Shown: positions 13,001 to 23,596 of the stretch, one piece after another | How the letters are laid out: each line of letters starts with the position of its first letter | Numbering within the stretch: the stretch's first letter is position 1 | From: Hirsutella rhossiliensis | Lineage: Eukaryota > Ascomycota > Sordariomycetes > Hypocreales > Ophiocordycipitaceae | DNA length: 64,000 nt | NCBI RefSeq assembly: GCF_020360975.1 | Contig: NW_025408669.1 | Span: 6,262,001 to 6,326,000, forward strand | Reading direction: 5' to 3' | The notes under the pieces: model-generated | Database searches by the model: none | The model's input: only the letters and a program-made list of their open reading frames with translations | Told to the model about the DNA's origin: nothing | Translations under genes and position numbers: made by a program

Positions 13001-14234
13001 TAGTTAAGTAACTATTACTAATAGGCTTTATTAGTAGAGCTATATCCTATAGCTACTAGCTAGAAAGAGCTTTTATAAGGAAGTATTAGTTAGCTTCCTT
13101 AAGGATTTCTTCCTACTTAGCTAGCTATAAAGAAGCTAGTAAGGTCCTAGTAAAAAAGGCTCTTAAGTATACTATAAAGATCTTCTTAATATAGTTAGTT
13201 ATATAGCCCCTTAAGAGAGCTATTAAGGTCTTAAGCTTTAAAAGCTACTACCTAAGAGTCTCTTCTTCTTAAAAAGAGATTAGCTTTATAGTACTAATAG
13301 ATTTTATTATCGCTATATATATAGTAGTTAGTAGCTTTATCTTATAAAGGTATTCCTTATAGTAACTCTTATAGTTACCTAAGGTAGTAGAAAAAGCTCT
13401 TTACTTTATAGAGGTTAGCTTAAAGAAGAGGTAAGCTCCCTTTATAAATTCTATTACCCTAAGATAAAGAAGGGGCTTAAGAGGGTCCTACTTATTAAAG
13501 AAGACTAAATTATAAATAGTTTTATTTATATAAGCTTATAGCTCTTTTACCTACTTATCTTAATCTTAGGGCTTTATAAGAATCGTCTTATAGACTATAA
13601 GGGCAGTAAAGTTATTTTTCGATATTATTATAAGGAAGGGTAGAAAAGTTATATAAAAATCAGCCTTTTTAATAAGAAAGGTAAAAGAAAGCTATAAGGG
13701 ATATAAGAGAGGTGCCTTTTATAGTAGCTAGAAAGTATAAGAATTCTATTCCTCCTAGGCTTATAAGTCTTATAAAGAAAAGTATATAAAAATATATAAA
13801 GGTAAAATTAAAAGTAAAGGGTTAAATAGGTAGGGTAGAAATATATAATTCTTATAAGGGTAGTAATTATAGTAAGGGAGTAATTATTATATTACCTTAA
13901 TTATCCTTCTTTTTATTATTTAATACCCTTCTTTATACCTATTTAGTATCTTAATTAATAAAGAAGATCCTACTTAAAAAAGCTACTAATATTCTTTTAA
14001 CTACTAGGCTTTTTACTAGTTTTTCCCCTCTTTTCTAGCCGTTACTAGTATATCCGTCTTATCTTTCGCTACCTCTATAAGAAGCTATTGCTACTTTTAC
14101 TTCCTCTCTTACCCCTACCCTTCTTTTTATACCTCCTTTTAGCTCCTTCCTTAAAACTTATTTTTTAGCTTTCTAGGTCCCTTATACTAAGGGATATCTC
14201 TAAGAACTATAAAATAAAGGTAAGCTTTATAATA
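10033..14234 (-). mobile_element. Antisense Ty1/Copia, 5' LTR to start of reverse transcriptase
   Basis: The reverse complement matches the complete Copia from its 5' LTR to the N-terminal part of reverse transcriptase. The LTR occupies 13768-14234, with its end at TCTTATAAAG and the first-base end near 14234. Gag-like sequence lies at about 12600-13740, integrase at about 11200-11830, the charged linker at about 10740-10830, and the beginning of RT at 10033-10140, where it is cut by repeat Y. RIP is very heavy, with almost no CA/TG left. No internal frame is open. Confidence 0.8.
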
Positions 14235-14470
14235 TAAGTAAGTAGCTATATATACCTATAAAGACTATCCTTAAATTATAAGCCTAGCTATAATCCTTAA
14301 TATTAAATTATATAGAGCGTAGTAATCTTATTAATCTTAGATTACTTAGATTTCTACGATCCCTTTAATCTTATATTTATTAGATAGTTATACTAACTAT
14401 TTATCCGTTAGACCGTATTATATACTTAACGCGGTCGACCGTTAGCGGCTTAGTAGCTTTAGTTATAATA

Positions 14471-14940
14471 ACTAGTAGACTAATTAGTTAGCTTTCTAGT
14501 TTATTCTATAGTACTTAAAAAGCTCTATTTATAGTATATCTTCCTAACTTAGTAGGTAGTCTAATTATAACGTAATAATTAACGTAAGACTATAGGTTTT
14601 AGTATAAGTAGTAGATTTAACTAGAATATTCTACGCTCTACCTATTTTTATATTACGGATATCTTTATAACTACTAAGCTAAAATAGGTAATAGGGTATC
14701 CGTTCTACTTATAATTAACTTATATACCTTATATATATATTTTCTTTATTAAGATAGGCTTATCTTATCTTACTTTTCTTAAAGGAAGGTATAGATATCT
14801 AGTAAAGGTCTTTTATTTTTAAGGGTTATTCCCTTAAACTATAATATAAAACCTCTTTTTACTAGCTTATTTTATAGAGCCTCCTTATACCTATAATTCT
14901 AAATCATAGTAAAATAGGAATATAAAGGTATATTCTTATA
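14471..14940. repeat. LTR-like repeat Y, copy 2
   Basis: Direct copy of 9567-10032, about 4.4 kb downstream, abutting the 5'-truncated LINE at 14942. The 236 bp to its left (14235-14470) contain nothing I recognise. Differences from copy 1 are mostly C/T and G/A, as expected from independent RIP. Confidence 0.55.
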
Positions 14941-14941
14941 G

Positions 14942-17552
14942 GATGCTACTTAAAGATATAAAAGAAAGCTATAAGAATTATACTTCTTAAGTAAAATAAG
15001 CTAAACTATACTATCCTTAAGGCCTAAAAGGTTATATATCTACTTAGCTACTTATAAAAGGTCCTTAAAAAGCTATATACTACTTAGCTAAGCTATTTAG
15101 CTAATATAGCTAGGCTTTTAAACCCTATATAACTAAGGGGATAAAAATAGTAGTTAGCTATAAATATAGCCTTCCTCCTTTTATACTATATTTAAAAGAA
15201 GGAGGAGTTTAATAGGAAAGCTATTATTAATACCTTCTTATTAAATATAAAGTATACCTTTAATTTTATATTAAAGGAATAGCTTATAAGGGTTTTAAGG
15301 GACTTAAACCTCTTTAAGGCCCTTATAAGTTAAGTAGACTACTTCTATAGTAAAAGGTAGATCTAGCTAGCCTTTAAAGAGTAAGTCTAGCCCCTTATAA
15401 ACCTAGTAATAAGGGTACTTTAAGGGTCCCCTCTTAGCTTTACTTTATTCCTCTTATATATAAAGGGGATACTAGCGGTTAAGGGATACTAGCTATCTTA
15501 TATTAATAACTTTAATATCTTTATAATATCGACCTTAGCTAAGAAAAACGTTTAATAGCTAAACGTAATAGCTACTAACGTATTTAAATAAGCTAAGAAC
15601 TAAGGGGTTTACTTTAACCTATTAAAGATAAAACTTATTTACTTTAGTAAGTAAAAGGGTATAATAGTAAGAGGTTTATTTTTTAAAGTAAAGCCCTTAA
15701 TATAGTAGCTAGGGGTCTTTTTTAATTCTAAGGTCTTATTTAAATAATATATTAAAAAGAAGGTAGCCTATATATAAGCCTCTTTTAAAGGACTATCCCG
15801 CTTAACCTTTATATAAAAAAGCTTATTATTTAAAGCCTTTAGTTAGCTCTACTAAGCTTATATAACCTTTATAGTAAACTATAGTGCCTAGCCTTAGTAT
15901 AAGGGGCCTAAGACCCTTAAGAGCTTTATAAAGCCTTTTTAAATACTTTAAAAATAAGCTCTTTTAAAGGTCTTAAAGGCTTTTAAAGGATCCCTTATTA
16001 AGGCTTTAAAAGCTAAAGCGGCCCTACTACTATTAAAGGTATAATTTAAAAATATATACTTCTCTTATACCCTTTAAACCCTATACTTCTTACTTAGTTA
16101 CCTTATAAGGTAAGCTTATAACCTAGCTATATAAGATAACCTTACTAACTTAGGCTTTAACTTAAAGGCCTTAAGCTATATTAAGCTATATATATAACTC
16201 TTTTACCTCTATAAAGGCCTAGTAGCTTTTATAGGACTTAATTATAACTTTAAAAGAAAGAAAGCTAGCTAAGGAGCCCTTATAGGCCTTAGAGCTTAAG
16301 GCTTTTATTAAGATAATAAAAGCCTTAAAGCTCTAAGCTGAAATATAGTACTAATACCTCTTAGCTAGCCTAGCTAGCCTAAAAGACTTTAAGTTATAGC
16401 TCTTAGCTTTTTATACTAATAGCTTTAAAGGGGGCCTTAAAGGGTCCCTTATAAAGACTAATACTTACTCTTTTTATAAAATAAGCTTAGAAAATAAGCT
16501 TATTAAGTTATACTATAAGAACTTAAGGCCCTTAATTAAAGTAGCTAATATAAAGCTATTCGCGATACTAAGGGTCTTAAAAGACTTAGCTAAAAGGCCT
16601 CGGCCCTTAAAGCTTAGCCCCGTTAACCCCTTTATAGATACTTATATCTTTTTAAATAGCTAGGCTACTATAAGGAAGATTATAGGTTTCTTAGACCTAG
16701 CTATATATATTAAAAGGCAGGCTTATATCTAGCTTAGAAGCTCTTTATAATATATAGCTATATTAGTAACTTAGCTACCTAAGGATCTTTAATAATAAGC
16801 TAGTAAATTAGCTAGCTAAAAGAGGCTTAAGGGCCCTTACCTAAGGGACTCCCTTAGTCTTTATTAGCTACTTATAAAGAAAGGTCTAGTAAGCTACTAA
16901 GGACTATTAAAAGGGACTTTAAGCTTCTAAGGCGGCTAAAGGCCTTAGGGCTAAGGGCTTAAGTAAATACTATATATTTATTTAAAAGACCCCCCGCTTA
17001 GCTCTTAGCCTAAAAAAGGACCTTATAGGGAGGCCTTAGCCTACCCTTTTAGCCTTTTATTAGCTCTATTTAAGGCTAGCTTTTTATTTTCCTTCTTAAA
17101 AAGGACTAATAAGGTAGACTAAGATAATTACTATTATAGCTAAGAAAGGTATATAGCTAGATACCTTATCTTAAGGTGCCTAAACTATAAGAGGGAAAGA
17201 GAGGTCCTTTACTAGACCTTTAAGAGATAAAAGGGGGCCCTTATCCTACCTATTCTTTATAGCTTTAAGGAAGAAAGGGAAGCCCTTTTAACCTTCTTAG
17301 CTAAAATAAAGATAGGGATAGCTAAGTAGCTTAAAAAGGAGTAACCTAAGGGCCCTAGGGCCCTTAAAGGGGAGAATTACTATAAGGGAAGAACTAAACT
17401 AACCTTTCTTTTATTATTACCTTTATAGCCACCCTTTCCTTAATTAGTTATAAGCCCCTAAGCTTTATAGCTAGCTAGGACTATTAATAAGGGCCTAGGC
17501 TCCTATTAGCCCCGCTATAGCCTTAGAGGCTATATATAAGTAATAATATATA
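14942..17552 (+). mobile_element. Tad1-like non-LTR retrotransposon (LINE), 5'-truncated
   Basis: The ORF2 3' half is readable through RIP stops. Reverse transcriptase lies at about 15150-15720, with the LINE-type block VLQGSPLSFTLFLLYI (15412-15460). The YxDD box has become Y-I-N-N at 15499-15510. A long Lys/Leu/Ala-rich thumb and RNase H-like region follow to about 16700. A C-terminal zinc-finger relic sits at about 17105-17200, where the ancestral C-x-C...H...C-P reads as Tyr substitutions (ARYLILRYLNYKRE). The 3' end is at about AAGTAATAAT near 17545, shared with three antisense copies in the window. The 5' end is lost at repeat Y. Confidence 0.8.
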
Positions 17553-17784
17553 TAAAATAAAAAAGCTTTTTTACTATATAAAGGGCCTTTTTTATTATAA
17601 CTATATTACCTTTATTTAAAATTAATAGAGCTAATATAGCTAGTTCCTTTATAGCTTTATTAAACTTATTATAAAGAGTAATAAGGCTAATAGTTAGCGT
17701 TAAAGATCCTTACTTTAGCTTTAAGATAAGTTAAAAGTCCTCCTTTATATTCTTCTTAGCTAGGGCCTTTATTAAAGCCTAAGT

Positions 17785-18435
17785 AACTTATCCCGCTCCT
17801 TAACTTTTAAGGGGGCCGCCCTAGCTATAGATCCTATTATCGCTAGCGCGCTTAGGACTTATCTCCTACCCTTATAGTAAAGGTAGCTATAAGGGTTAAT
17901 ATAATAGTTACTTACTTAGACTTTTAACTTAAGGCCGCGGTTAAGGGAGCGTGCCCTTACCTCTATAGTACGGTATACGCTTATATATATACTATCTTAT
18001 AGCGCTAGCTAGTCTTATAAGCGTTAGAGCTCCTTATCTTAGAAGATATACTAAGGGACGTCGGGCGTACTTTTAAGGGGGGCCGGGACCCCGGCCGCTC
18101 TTAAGGGGTTACCCTCCGCCCTTAATAAGGTAGCGCTAAGGGAAGTCTAAAGCGCCTTATCTAGGATTATTTATATATCTTATATATTAAGGTCTATAAA
18201 GGTAGGCCGGTCTTACTCTTTTTATAAGAGCGCGTTTAAGACTATAGCCTCCTTACTTAGTTTATACTTAATATAAAACTAAAAGTATAAGAGATACTTT
18301 ACTTAGCGCGCTTACTACTTTAAGAGATATTATTAGGTTATAAAGTATTTAATATTCTTATAGCTTATAAGGATCTTAAAGCTCTTATAGCTATAGAGCT
18401 CCGCTTACTACTACTTAAGGTAGCTAATAATCGCT
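17785..18435 (-). mobile_element. Antisense Gypsy II fragment (RNase H to integrase N-terminus)
   Basis: The reverse complement aligns with Gypsy II from about 44410 to 45080, the RNase H end through the linker to the integrase zinc region. Shared blocks include TATCCCGCTCC, GCGCGCTTAGGAC, GGCCGCGGTTAAG, GGACGTCGGGCG and GCGCGCTTAC. It is GC-richer than its surroundings but equally CA/TG-depleted. The 17553-17784 stretch between the LINE and this fragment shows nothing recognisable. Confidence 0.7.
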
Positions 18436-19404
18436 AATCTTAGGGCTTTAGCTAGGGCCTTAAGCGCCTTCTTTATAGTAACCTTAGCTTATAAGCTAGT
18501 TTTAAGGTTTCCTTAAGTAGCCTTAAGCTGCTAGGCGGCCTTAAGCTAGTATAAGGGCTATTATAGGGGCTGTTAATAGTTTAGGGTCCCTATAGCTACC
18601 TTTTCGAGCCCTTTTATAACGGTCTTATAAAAGCGTTTAATTTCTTAAGCTTCCTTAAAGGCCTAAAGGGCCTACTAAAAGAAGCCCTAGGCCCGGCCCC
18701 TAAGAAAGGGGTACTAAGGCCGGGGCTAGGTTTATTATAAGTATTAAAATATAGGTTAGATAGGCGTAAGGCTAATAGGGCTACTAAAAGTAGCTCTCTT
18801 TCGCCCCCTTACTTACTTTAAAAGCTAGTTAGGCTAGAAGTAGCTAGCTTAAGGTAGGGCTAGGCTAGGCCTTAAGAGGCTAGGTATTACCTTCTATCTT
18901 AATATTCTTTAAGTCCTAGTCTTAAGTCTTAGGCCTTTCTTTTAAGGTCTTTAAAAAGTATTAGCCTTTTAAAGCTTCTTTTAAGTAGGCCCTAGCTTTT
19001 AAGGTACTTATTTCGGCCCTAGTTTAAGAGGGGGGGGGGGGGGGTTAAAAGGGCCCTCCTTAGGCCTAGGCTAGGATCCTAGGTCGGGTCTAGGCTAGGT
19101 CTTATTAGCAAGGGGTATATACCCTTAGTTAGCGAGGGCGGGGAAGAGTTTTCTACTTATATAAGGGAAAACCTCGCTTAATTTATAAACTTTAATAGTA
19201 TATTACGTACCCGCTAGTAGCTACGTAAGGCTATACTTAGGAGCGCGTAATACGCTATTCGCTAGGGTTCTAAGCGTATACCTTTTTATATTTTCGGCTT
19301 AGTTTCGAAAAGTTAGCTAAGAAGACATAATAATACTTTACCGATATATTATATCGCTTCTAGAATACGCGCTTCTATATCACTTAATATAAAATAAAGT
19401 AACG
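18436..19404. other. RIP-mutated sequence of unknown origin with a G15 run
   Basis: No family could be assigned with confidence. The minus strand gives a partly readable Lys/Leu/Ala-rich frame between about 18960 and 18440 that could be LINE ORF1 (gag-like, coiled-coil-prone), but this is weak. An uninterrupted run of 15 G occurs at 19030-19044. Between about 19330 and 19405 CA and TG reappear, marking the edge of RIP. Confidence 0.35.
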
Positions 19405-19563
19405 TAGGGAGAATAAAGTAGATTAAAGGCAGACGGTGGAAAAACCTAGCTATTGCGGTGTGCTAGCTACTGCGGTGTCTAGCACCGGCTTATAGAGCTG
19501 GTGCGGAACGAACGCGAAAGTAAGTGTGGCGTGGCACGGGTATCCCAAAGCGGGGAAGTCGCG

Positions 19564-19574
19564 GGTTCGATACC
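19564..19574 (+). promoter_or_regulatory. RNA polymerase III B-box-like motif
   Basis: GGTTCGATACC fits the B-box consensus GWTCRANNC found in tRNA genes and tRNA-derived SINEs. It lies about 35 bases after a weak A-box-like TGGCGTGGC, which is closer than in most tRNAs. A TGGCG...CCTCACCA context follows, but no acceptor-stem pairing could be made, so this is not called a tRNA gene. It may be a SINE remnant or chance. Confidence 0.18.
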
Positions 19575-19930
19575 TATAACCCTCACCATCGCCTGGCGGC
19601 GGTAACTACCACACTTCGCACACAGAGCCATGGCTGTATACAGAAGGGCTCAGGAGGTTTCTGGCTTATATATTTTCTGCGTGCATTTTGCACCAGGAGC
19701 GGGACGAGGCTTCCGGGGTTGACTCATGTTATGTATCAGCGAATCAGTGCACAGGTTAAGTTAATGTATATAGGATAAGGCTCCGATCTTTCGTAGCCGG
19801 AAAGGCTGCATATTACAGCACAAGCAAAATGAGCAGTCCACGAATGGCTTAGTCGATGGTCTGCATGTGCTGTCCACCGGCAACTTAGGGCAGCTCAGGG
19901 CAGCTCAGGTCCAGCTCTGGCAGGCTCAGG

Positions 19931-20245
19931 GTGAAGGTGAATATTCAAGGGGCAGATTACTCGTGGAAACCTTTCGGGTTTAGGACCGCCTCACGGAGCA
20001 TTTACTGTTTTGTTTGCCACAGCTGCATCTGCTGGGACCCAGAGGATACGCACCCTGGGTGGAACATGTTCGGCTTCAGAGGAAAAGATGCAATTCGAAT
20101 GTCGTCGGAAACATTTCTCTGGCAAGTTCAAGGCACCGATTCCAGCTGGGTTCACCAACTAGACCCAGCGAGTTACGGCCACTTTGCCGACCAAGACACC
20201 AAGTACATTACATGGTGCGACCATCGCACATGTGCCACGACCTAA
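19931..20245 (+). CDS. Hypothetical short open frame (104 codons)
   Basis: Not recognised. The frame runs from an ATG at 19931 and carries a Cys/Trp-rich middle (CFVCHSCICW at residues 26-35). There is no signal peptide or membrane segment. Two other frames overlap it almost completely (20014-20277 and 20184-20411), and nothing in codon use or upstream sequence favours one of them. It could be a decayed exon of a gene that once occupied this island, or chance. Confidence 0.15.
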   Translation: MKVNIQGADYSWKPFGFRTASRSIYCFVCHSCICWDPEDTHPGWNMFGFRGKDAIRMSSETFLWQVQGTDSSWVHQLDPASYGHFADQDTKYITWCDHRTCATT

Positions 20246-20563
20246 GCGTGTATCCGAAGCAACACCTTTACGGATAAAATGGCCTTTACTACAAAACATG
20301 GTGATACAGCCAACTTGGAGGATACCTCCATCTATAAACCAGACTTTCCCAAACGGGGTATTCTTTGTTCATGGACCCAGAGAATTGGACGACTTGGCAG
20401 AGAATGCCTGAAAGAGTACTTTAGGCGTATGGAACGCGATTGAAGCTTCAATACGTTTCGCGACTGTCTAGAATGGGTCATGGTGAGCATAGCACATTCC
20501 TAGAATAACTAGGCAGTCTGGCTGGCAGGCCTCGGGGCACCGGATCGCAGTCAGGAGTGGGAA

Positions 20564-20920
20564 ATGTTTGTCAACTCCTGCGAGCACCTGACCGACCTAC
20601 AGTGTGGAGAGGCAAACACTTGGAGCCTGTCTTGCCTCGGCCTCCCTATATATCCGACGCATACGGCTACAGAGGGCAACTGGGACGTTTGCAATCCATG
20701 GTTGATGCGGCAGAAGCACATCAAGCGCCATTGTCGCTGCGTGCACCGCCCAGAGAAGCAATTCAAGTGCGGCCCAATAACGGCAAAAGGGTTTCTCGTG
20801 CAGCAGCAACCTCGCCCAGACCTTAATAAAAAAAAGGGAAACGCAGTAGACGCCACAAGGGAGGGAAACTATGAGCGTGCGGAGCGGTCGGCCTGTCGAG
20901 GGAGGTGGTTGCCAGGTTAG
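20564..20920 (+). CDS. Hypothetical Cys-rich frame, possible gene remnant or exon
   Basis: An open frame of 118 codons from the ATG at 20564; the frame is open back to a TAG at 20510. It has Cys at residues 6, 14, 24, 43, 57, 59 and 69, including a C-R-C motif, spacing reminiscent of small secreted fungal proteins. There is no signal peptide at the predicted start, so if real it would be a downstream exon. A possible 3' splice site (AACTAG) ends at 20512, but I could not find a convincing upstream exon. After residue 80 the sequence turns basic and loses the Cys pattern. Two overlapping frames (20557-20826 on + and 20551-20856 on -) are treated as shadows. Confidence 0.25.
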   Translation: MFVNSCEHLTDLQCGEANTWSLSCLGLPIYPTHTATEGNWDVCNPWLMRQKHIKRHCRCVHRPEKQFKCGPITAKGFLVQQQPRPDLNKKKGNAVDATREGNYERAERSACRGRWLPG

Positions 20921-21633
20921 GTCGTCAAGGCGCCGCTTTCAACGGTGACGGCCTTGGGCTTTTCTCTCTGCTCGATTGAATTGTCTGTCACGGAAGCAAC
21001 GCCTCAGGCACGACTTCTTAGCCAGCGGAAGCCCGAGTCATTCTAAATTGCCTTGTGGCCGTGCGTTGGGATGGCCGGCATGAATGTCTACGTGTTCAAG
21101 CTGGTTGCAATAAAGGGCAACCTGCTCAGCCTGGTAATTTGTAAAGGACACACATAGAATAAATAATTCAATCATCAATCTCTAAAGATGCTCCCCCCGA
21201 AGCTGTAGTTATCCTCTGTCCCCATGTAGCCCCTGTCAAGTGTAACTGGAAAGATGGCATGCGTATAAGGGGTTTTTTTACGAGTCTGTTAGGTCTTGAT
21301 CACTGCCAGATATAAGGGATAAAGGTCTCAGTTACATGTATAGGAACGGTGCCTATATGGGTTAGGCAGTCTCGGCAGGTTCGACGGAGACAGTCTTGCC
21401 CTTAGCCCCCCTCCTATAGAGAGAGGAGCAATTTACACACACCAAGACCTTCATGCTGTTGACCCTACGTTACATAAGAGTTCTCCTGTCGGCGGGCACA
21501 CCTAGTAGGCTGAGCCTACAAATTATCCCAATTACGCACCTTATAGGTTAGCCGGCGACAATTACCGAATTTTGATGCAGTATAAAATTAGCGCATGACG
21601 TTGCTGCAACAATGCTCAAAGCACGGGAAATCT

Positions 21634-22155
21634 ATTACGAGACTGGCAGGAGATATAACAAGCACTAATATCACTCCCAATTAGGGGTGCCCTTGTTTTA
21701 GCTAAGTGGTATTTAATGTGACAGTTATAAGCCCGGGAGGGAAGGCGCTAGCCTGACCTGTAACTTCAGAAAAACTGCGTATATATGCAATTTCTTGTTC
21801 GAAACCCCGCGACGACTAGGTTAGCAAAAATATCTAGCGCCTTCCTTATAATTTCCGAAGAAACTACGTATATATAAAATATCCTATTTAAAACCCCGCG
21901 ACGACTAGGTTAGTAAAAAATCTAGCGCCTTCCTTATAACTTCCGAAAAAACTATATATATATTTAATTTTTAACTAAGTTAGTAAAAATTTTTATTATT
22001 AAAGTTACTAGCTATAATATATAAATAGCTCTTTAGTACTATAATAGCTAGAAACCTAAGGGGTATATTATAAGACTATTAGGAGATATAATAAGTATTA
22101 ATATTACTTTTACTTAAAGGTACCTTTTTTTAGCTTAGTAGTATTTAATATAATA
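21634..22155. repeat. Duplicated block A: unmutated copy 21634-21722, RIP-mutated copy 22067-22155
   Basis: The segment starting ATTACGAGACTGGCAGG (21634) and the one starting ATTATAAGACTATTAGG (22067) align over about 89 bp with nearly all differences being C-to-T or G-to-A. The left copy keeps its CA/TG sites (ACAAGCAC, AAGTGG, AATGTGAC). In the right copy the same places read ATAAGTAT, TAGTAG, ATATAAT. This is a local duplication in which only the copy nearer the transposons was mutated. Confidence 0.75.
21760..22000. repeat. 88-bp tandem repeat crossing the RIP boundary
   Basis: Three units: 21760-21847 (88 bp), 21848-21935 (88 bp) and 21936 to about 22000 (partial). The anchors are AACTTC near the unit start, CCCCGCGACGACTAGGTTAG in the middle and TCTAGCGCCTTCCTT at the end. 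Unit 1 retains CA/TG at about six places. Unit 2 retains none but keeps its CpG-rich anchor. Unit 3 has also lost most of the anchor CpGs. Confidence 0.8.
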
Positions 22156-22261
22156 AAATCCTATTATATAGTTTATTTTATTTACGACTACTTTATAAGT
22201 AAGAATATACTAAGCCTTTTTAAAAGTAGCTTTAAGATCTAAGTTATTAATATATAGTAAT

Positions 22262-23386
22262 TCTTTTTATATTATTACTTATATATAACTTCTAAGGCTA
22301 TAATAAAACTAATAAGGACTTAGTCTATTATTAGTAGTCCTAGCTAGCTATAAAGTCTAGAGGCTTATAACTAATTAAAAAAGGGGTAGCTATAAAAGTA
22401 AAGATAAAGGAAAGGTTAATCTAGTTCCTCTTATATAGTATTTTTTCTCCTAAGGGCCTTATAGCCCTTAGGTTACTCCTTTTTAAGCTACTTAGCTATT
22501 CTTTTTTTTTAAAGCTAAGAAGGTTAGAAGGGCTTCCTTTCCTTTCTTAGAGCTATAAAGAGAAGGTAGGCTAAGGGCCTCCTTATATCCTTTAATAGCC
22601 TAGTAAAGGACCTCTCTTTCCCTCCTATAGTTTAAGTACCTTAGGATAAGGTGCCTAGCTATATACCTTCCTTAGCTATAGTAGTAGTTATCTTAGTCTA
22701 CCTTATTAGTCTTCTTTTAAAAGGAAAATAAGAAGCTAGCCCTAAAAAAGAGCTAGTAAAAGGCTAAAAGGGTTAGCTAAGGCCTCCTTATAAGGTCCTT
22801 TTTTAGACTAAAGGCTAGGCGGGGGTCTTTTAAATAAATATATATTATTTACCTAGGCCCTTAGCCTTAAGGCGTTTAGCTACCTTAGTAGCTTAAAGGC
22901 TCTTTTAGTAGTCCTTAGTAGCTAACCGGACCTTTCTTTATAAGTAGCTAATAAAGACTAAAGGGGTCCTATAAGGAAGGGCCCTTAGGCCCTTCTTAGC
23001 TAGCTAGTTAGCTAGCTTATTACTAAAGATCCTTAGGTAGCTAAGGGGTTAGTATATTTATATATTATAAAAGGCCTTTAGGCTAGTTAAAAGCCTTTAA
23101 ATATATATAGCTAGGTTTAAGAAGCTTATAACCTTCCTTATAGCGGCTTAGCTATTTATAAAGATATAGGCCTTTATATAAGGGTTAAAGGGACTCCTAG
23201 CTAAGTCCTCTAGGACCTATAGTATTACGAATAGCTCTACGTCGGCTACTTCGATAAAGGGCCTTAGGTTCTCGTAGTACGCCTTAATAGGCCTATTTTC
23301 TAGGCCTATTTTATAGAAGGAGCAAGCGTTAGTCTCTATAAGGGACCCCTTAGGGCACCTAATATATAGTTATATAATCTTAGTAT
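22262..23386 (-). mobile_element. Antisense LINE fragment (3' part of ORF2)
   Basis: The reverse complement of the LINE 3' region matches 16720-17552 and the antisense copies at 27091-28200 and 49797-50930. Landmarks are TTATTACTTATATATAA at the 3' end, CCTAGCTAGCTATAAAG, GGTGCCTAGCTATATACCTTCCTTAGC (zinc-finger region) and GGTCTTTTAAATAAATATATA. It ends at about 23386 where normal CA/TG content returns (GCAAGCTAACAGTAAAG). It separates the two non-RIP islands. The 22156-22261 stretch is RIP-mutated sequence with no assignment. Confidence 0.75.
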
Positions 23387-23525
23387 AGGCCTTGCAAGCT
23401 AACAGTAAAGAACTACCGATGGGGCACACGCCTAAAAATGCCGCGCTAGGTACTACCACACTTGCCCGCCGAGTGGGTGAGTTGATTCGAGCTCCCTTTA
23501 AGCGGGAGCGTGCATGAGCAGAGTG

Positions 23526-23596
23526 GCCTTGAAATCGGCATCCCCGCGGCAGTTTAGTAGTAGAACTGTCTGTCACTGGGATGCCGATTTCAAGGC
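23526..23596. repeat. 19-bp perfect inverted repeat (hairpin) upstream of the Cys-rich gene
   Basis: GCCTTGAAATCGGCATCCC at 23526-23544 is the exact reverse complement of 23578-23596. The 33-base loop contains a smaller inverted pair (CAGTTT at 23550-23555, GAACTG at 23563-23568). It ends 35 bp before the TATA box. It could be a protein-binding palindrome, the ends of a tiny excised or degenerate DNA transposon, or an RNA hairpin if transcribed. Confidence 0.8.

Larger units (their letters stand above)
19405..21847. other. Non-RIP island of unique sequence
   Basis: Base composition changes abruptly: CA, TG, ATG and TGA occur at ordinary frequency, unlike the RIP-mutated sequence on both sides. 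No multi-exon gene model could be supported. Several short overlapping frames lie at 19524-20920 in different phases, two of which are listed separately. From 20921 to 21633 I see no coding signal, only ordinary intergenic sequence with possible polyadenylation hexamers (AATAAA at about 21108 and 21160). It may be an old gene locus trapped between transposons, or single-copy spacer. Confidence 0.6.

Noticed and set aside
19512..19590. tRNA gene suggested by GGTTCGATACC and a following CACCA
   Set aside because: I could not fold an acceptor stem or anticodon arm with proper spacing; kept only as a B-box-like motif.
19524..19778. 84-codon open frame on + at the island edge
   Set aside because: No signal peptide, domain or composition bias. 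It spans the B-box-like motif and starts in the RIP transition zone; probably chance.
20279..20443. 54-codon open frame (starts M-A-F-T-T-K)
   Set aside because: Too short, overlaps other equally open frames and has no supporting features.
20551..20856. Minus-strand open frames opposite the Cys-rich frame
   Set aside because: They mirror the + strand Cys-rich frame; high Cys and Arg content arises from the complementary codons and there is no promoter context.
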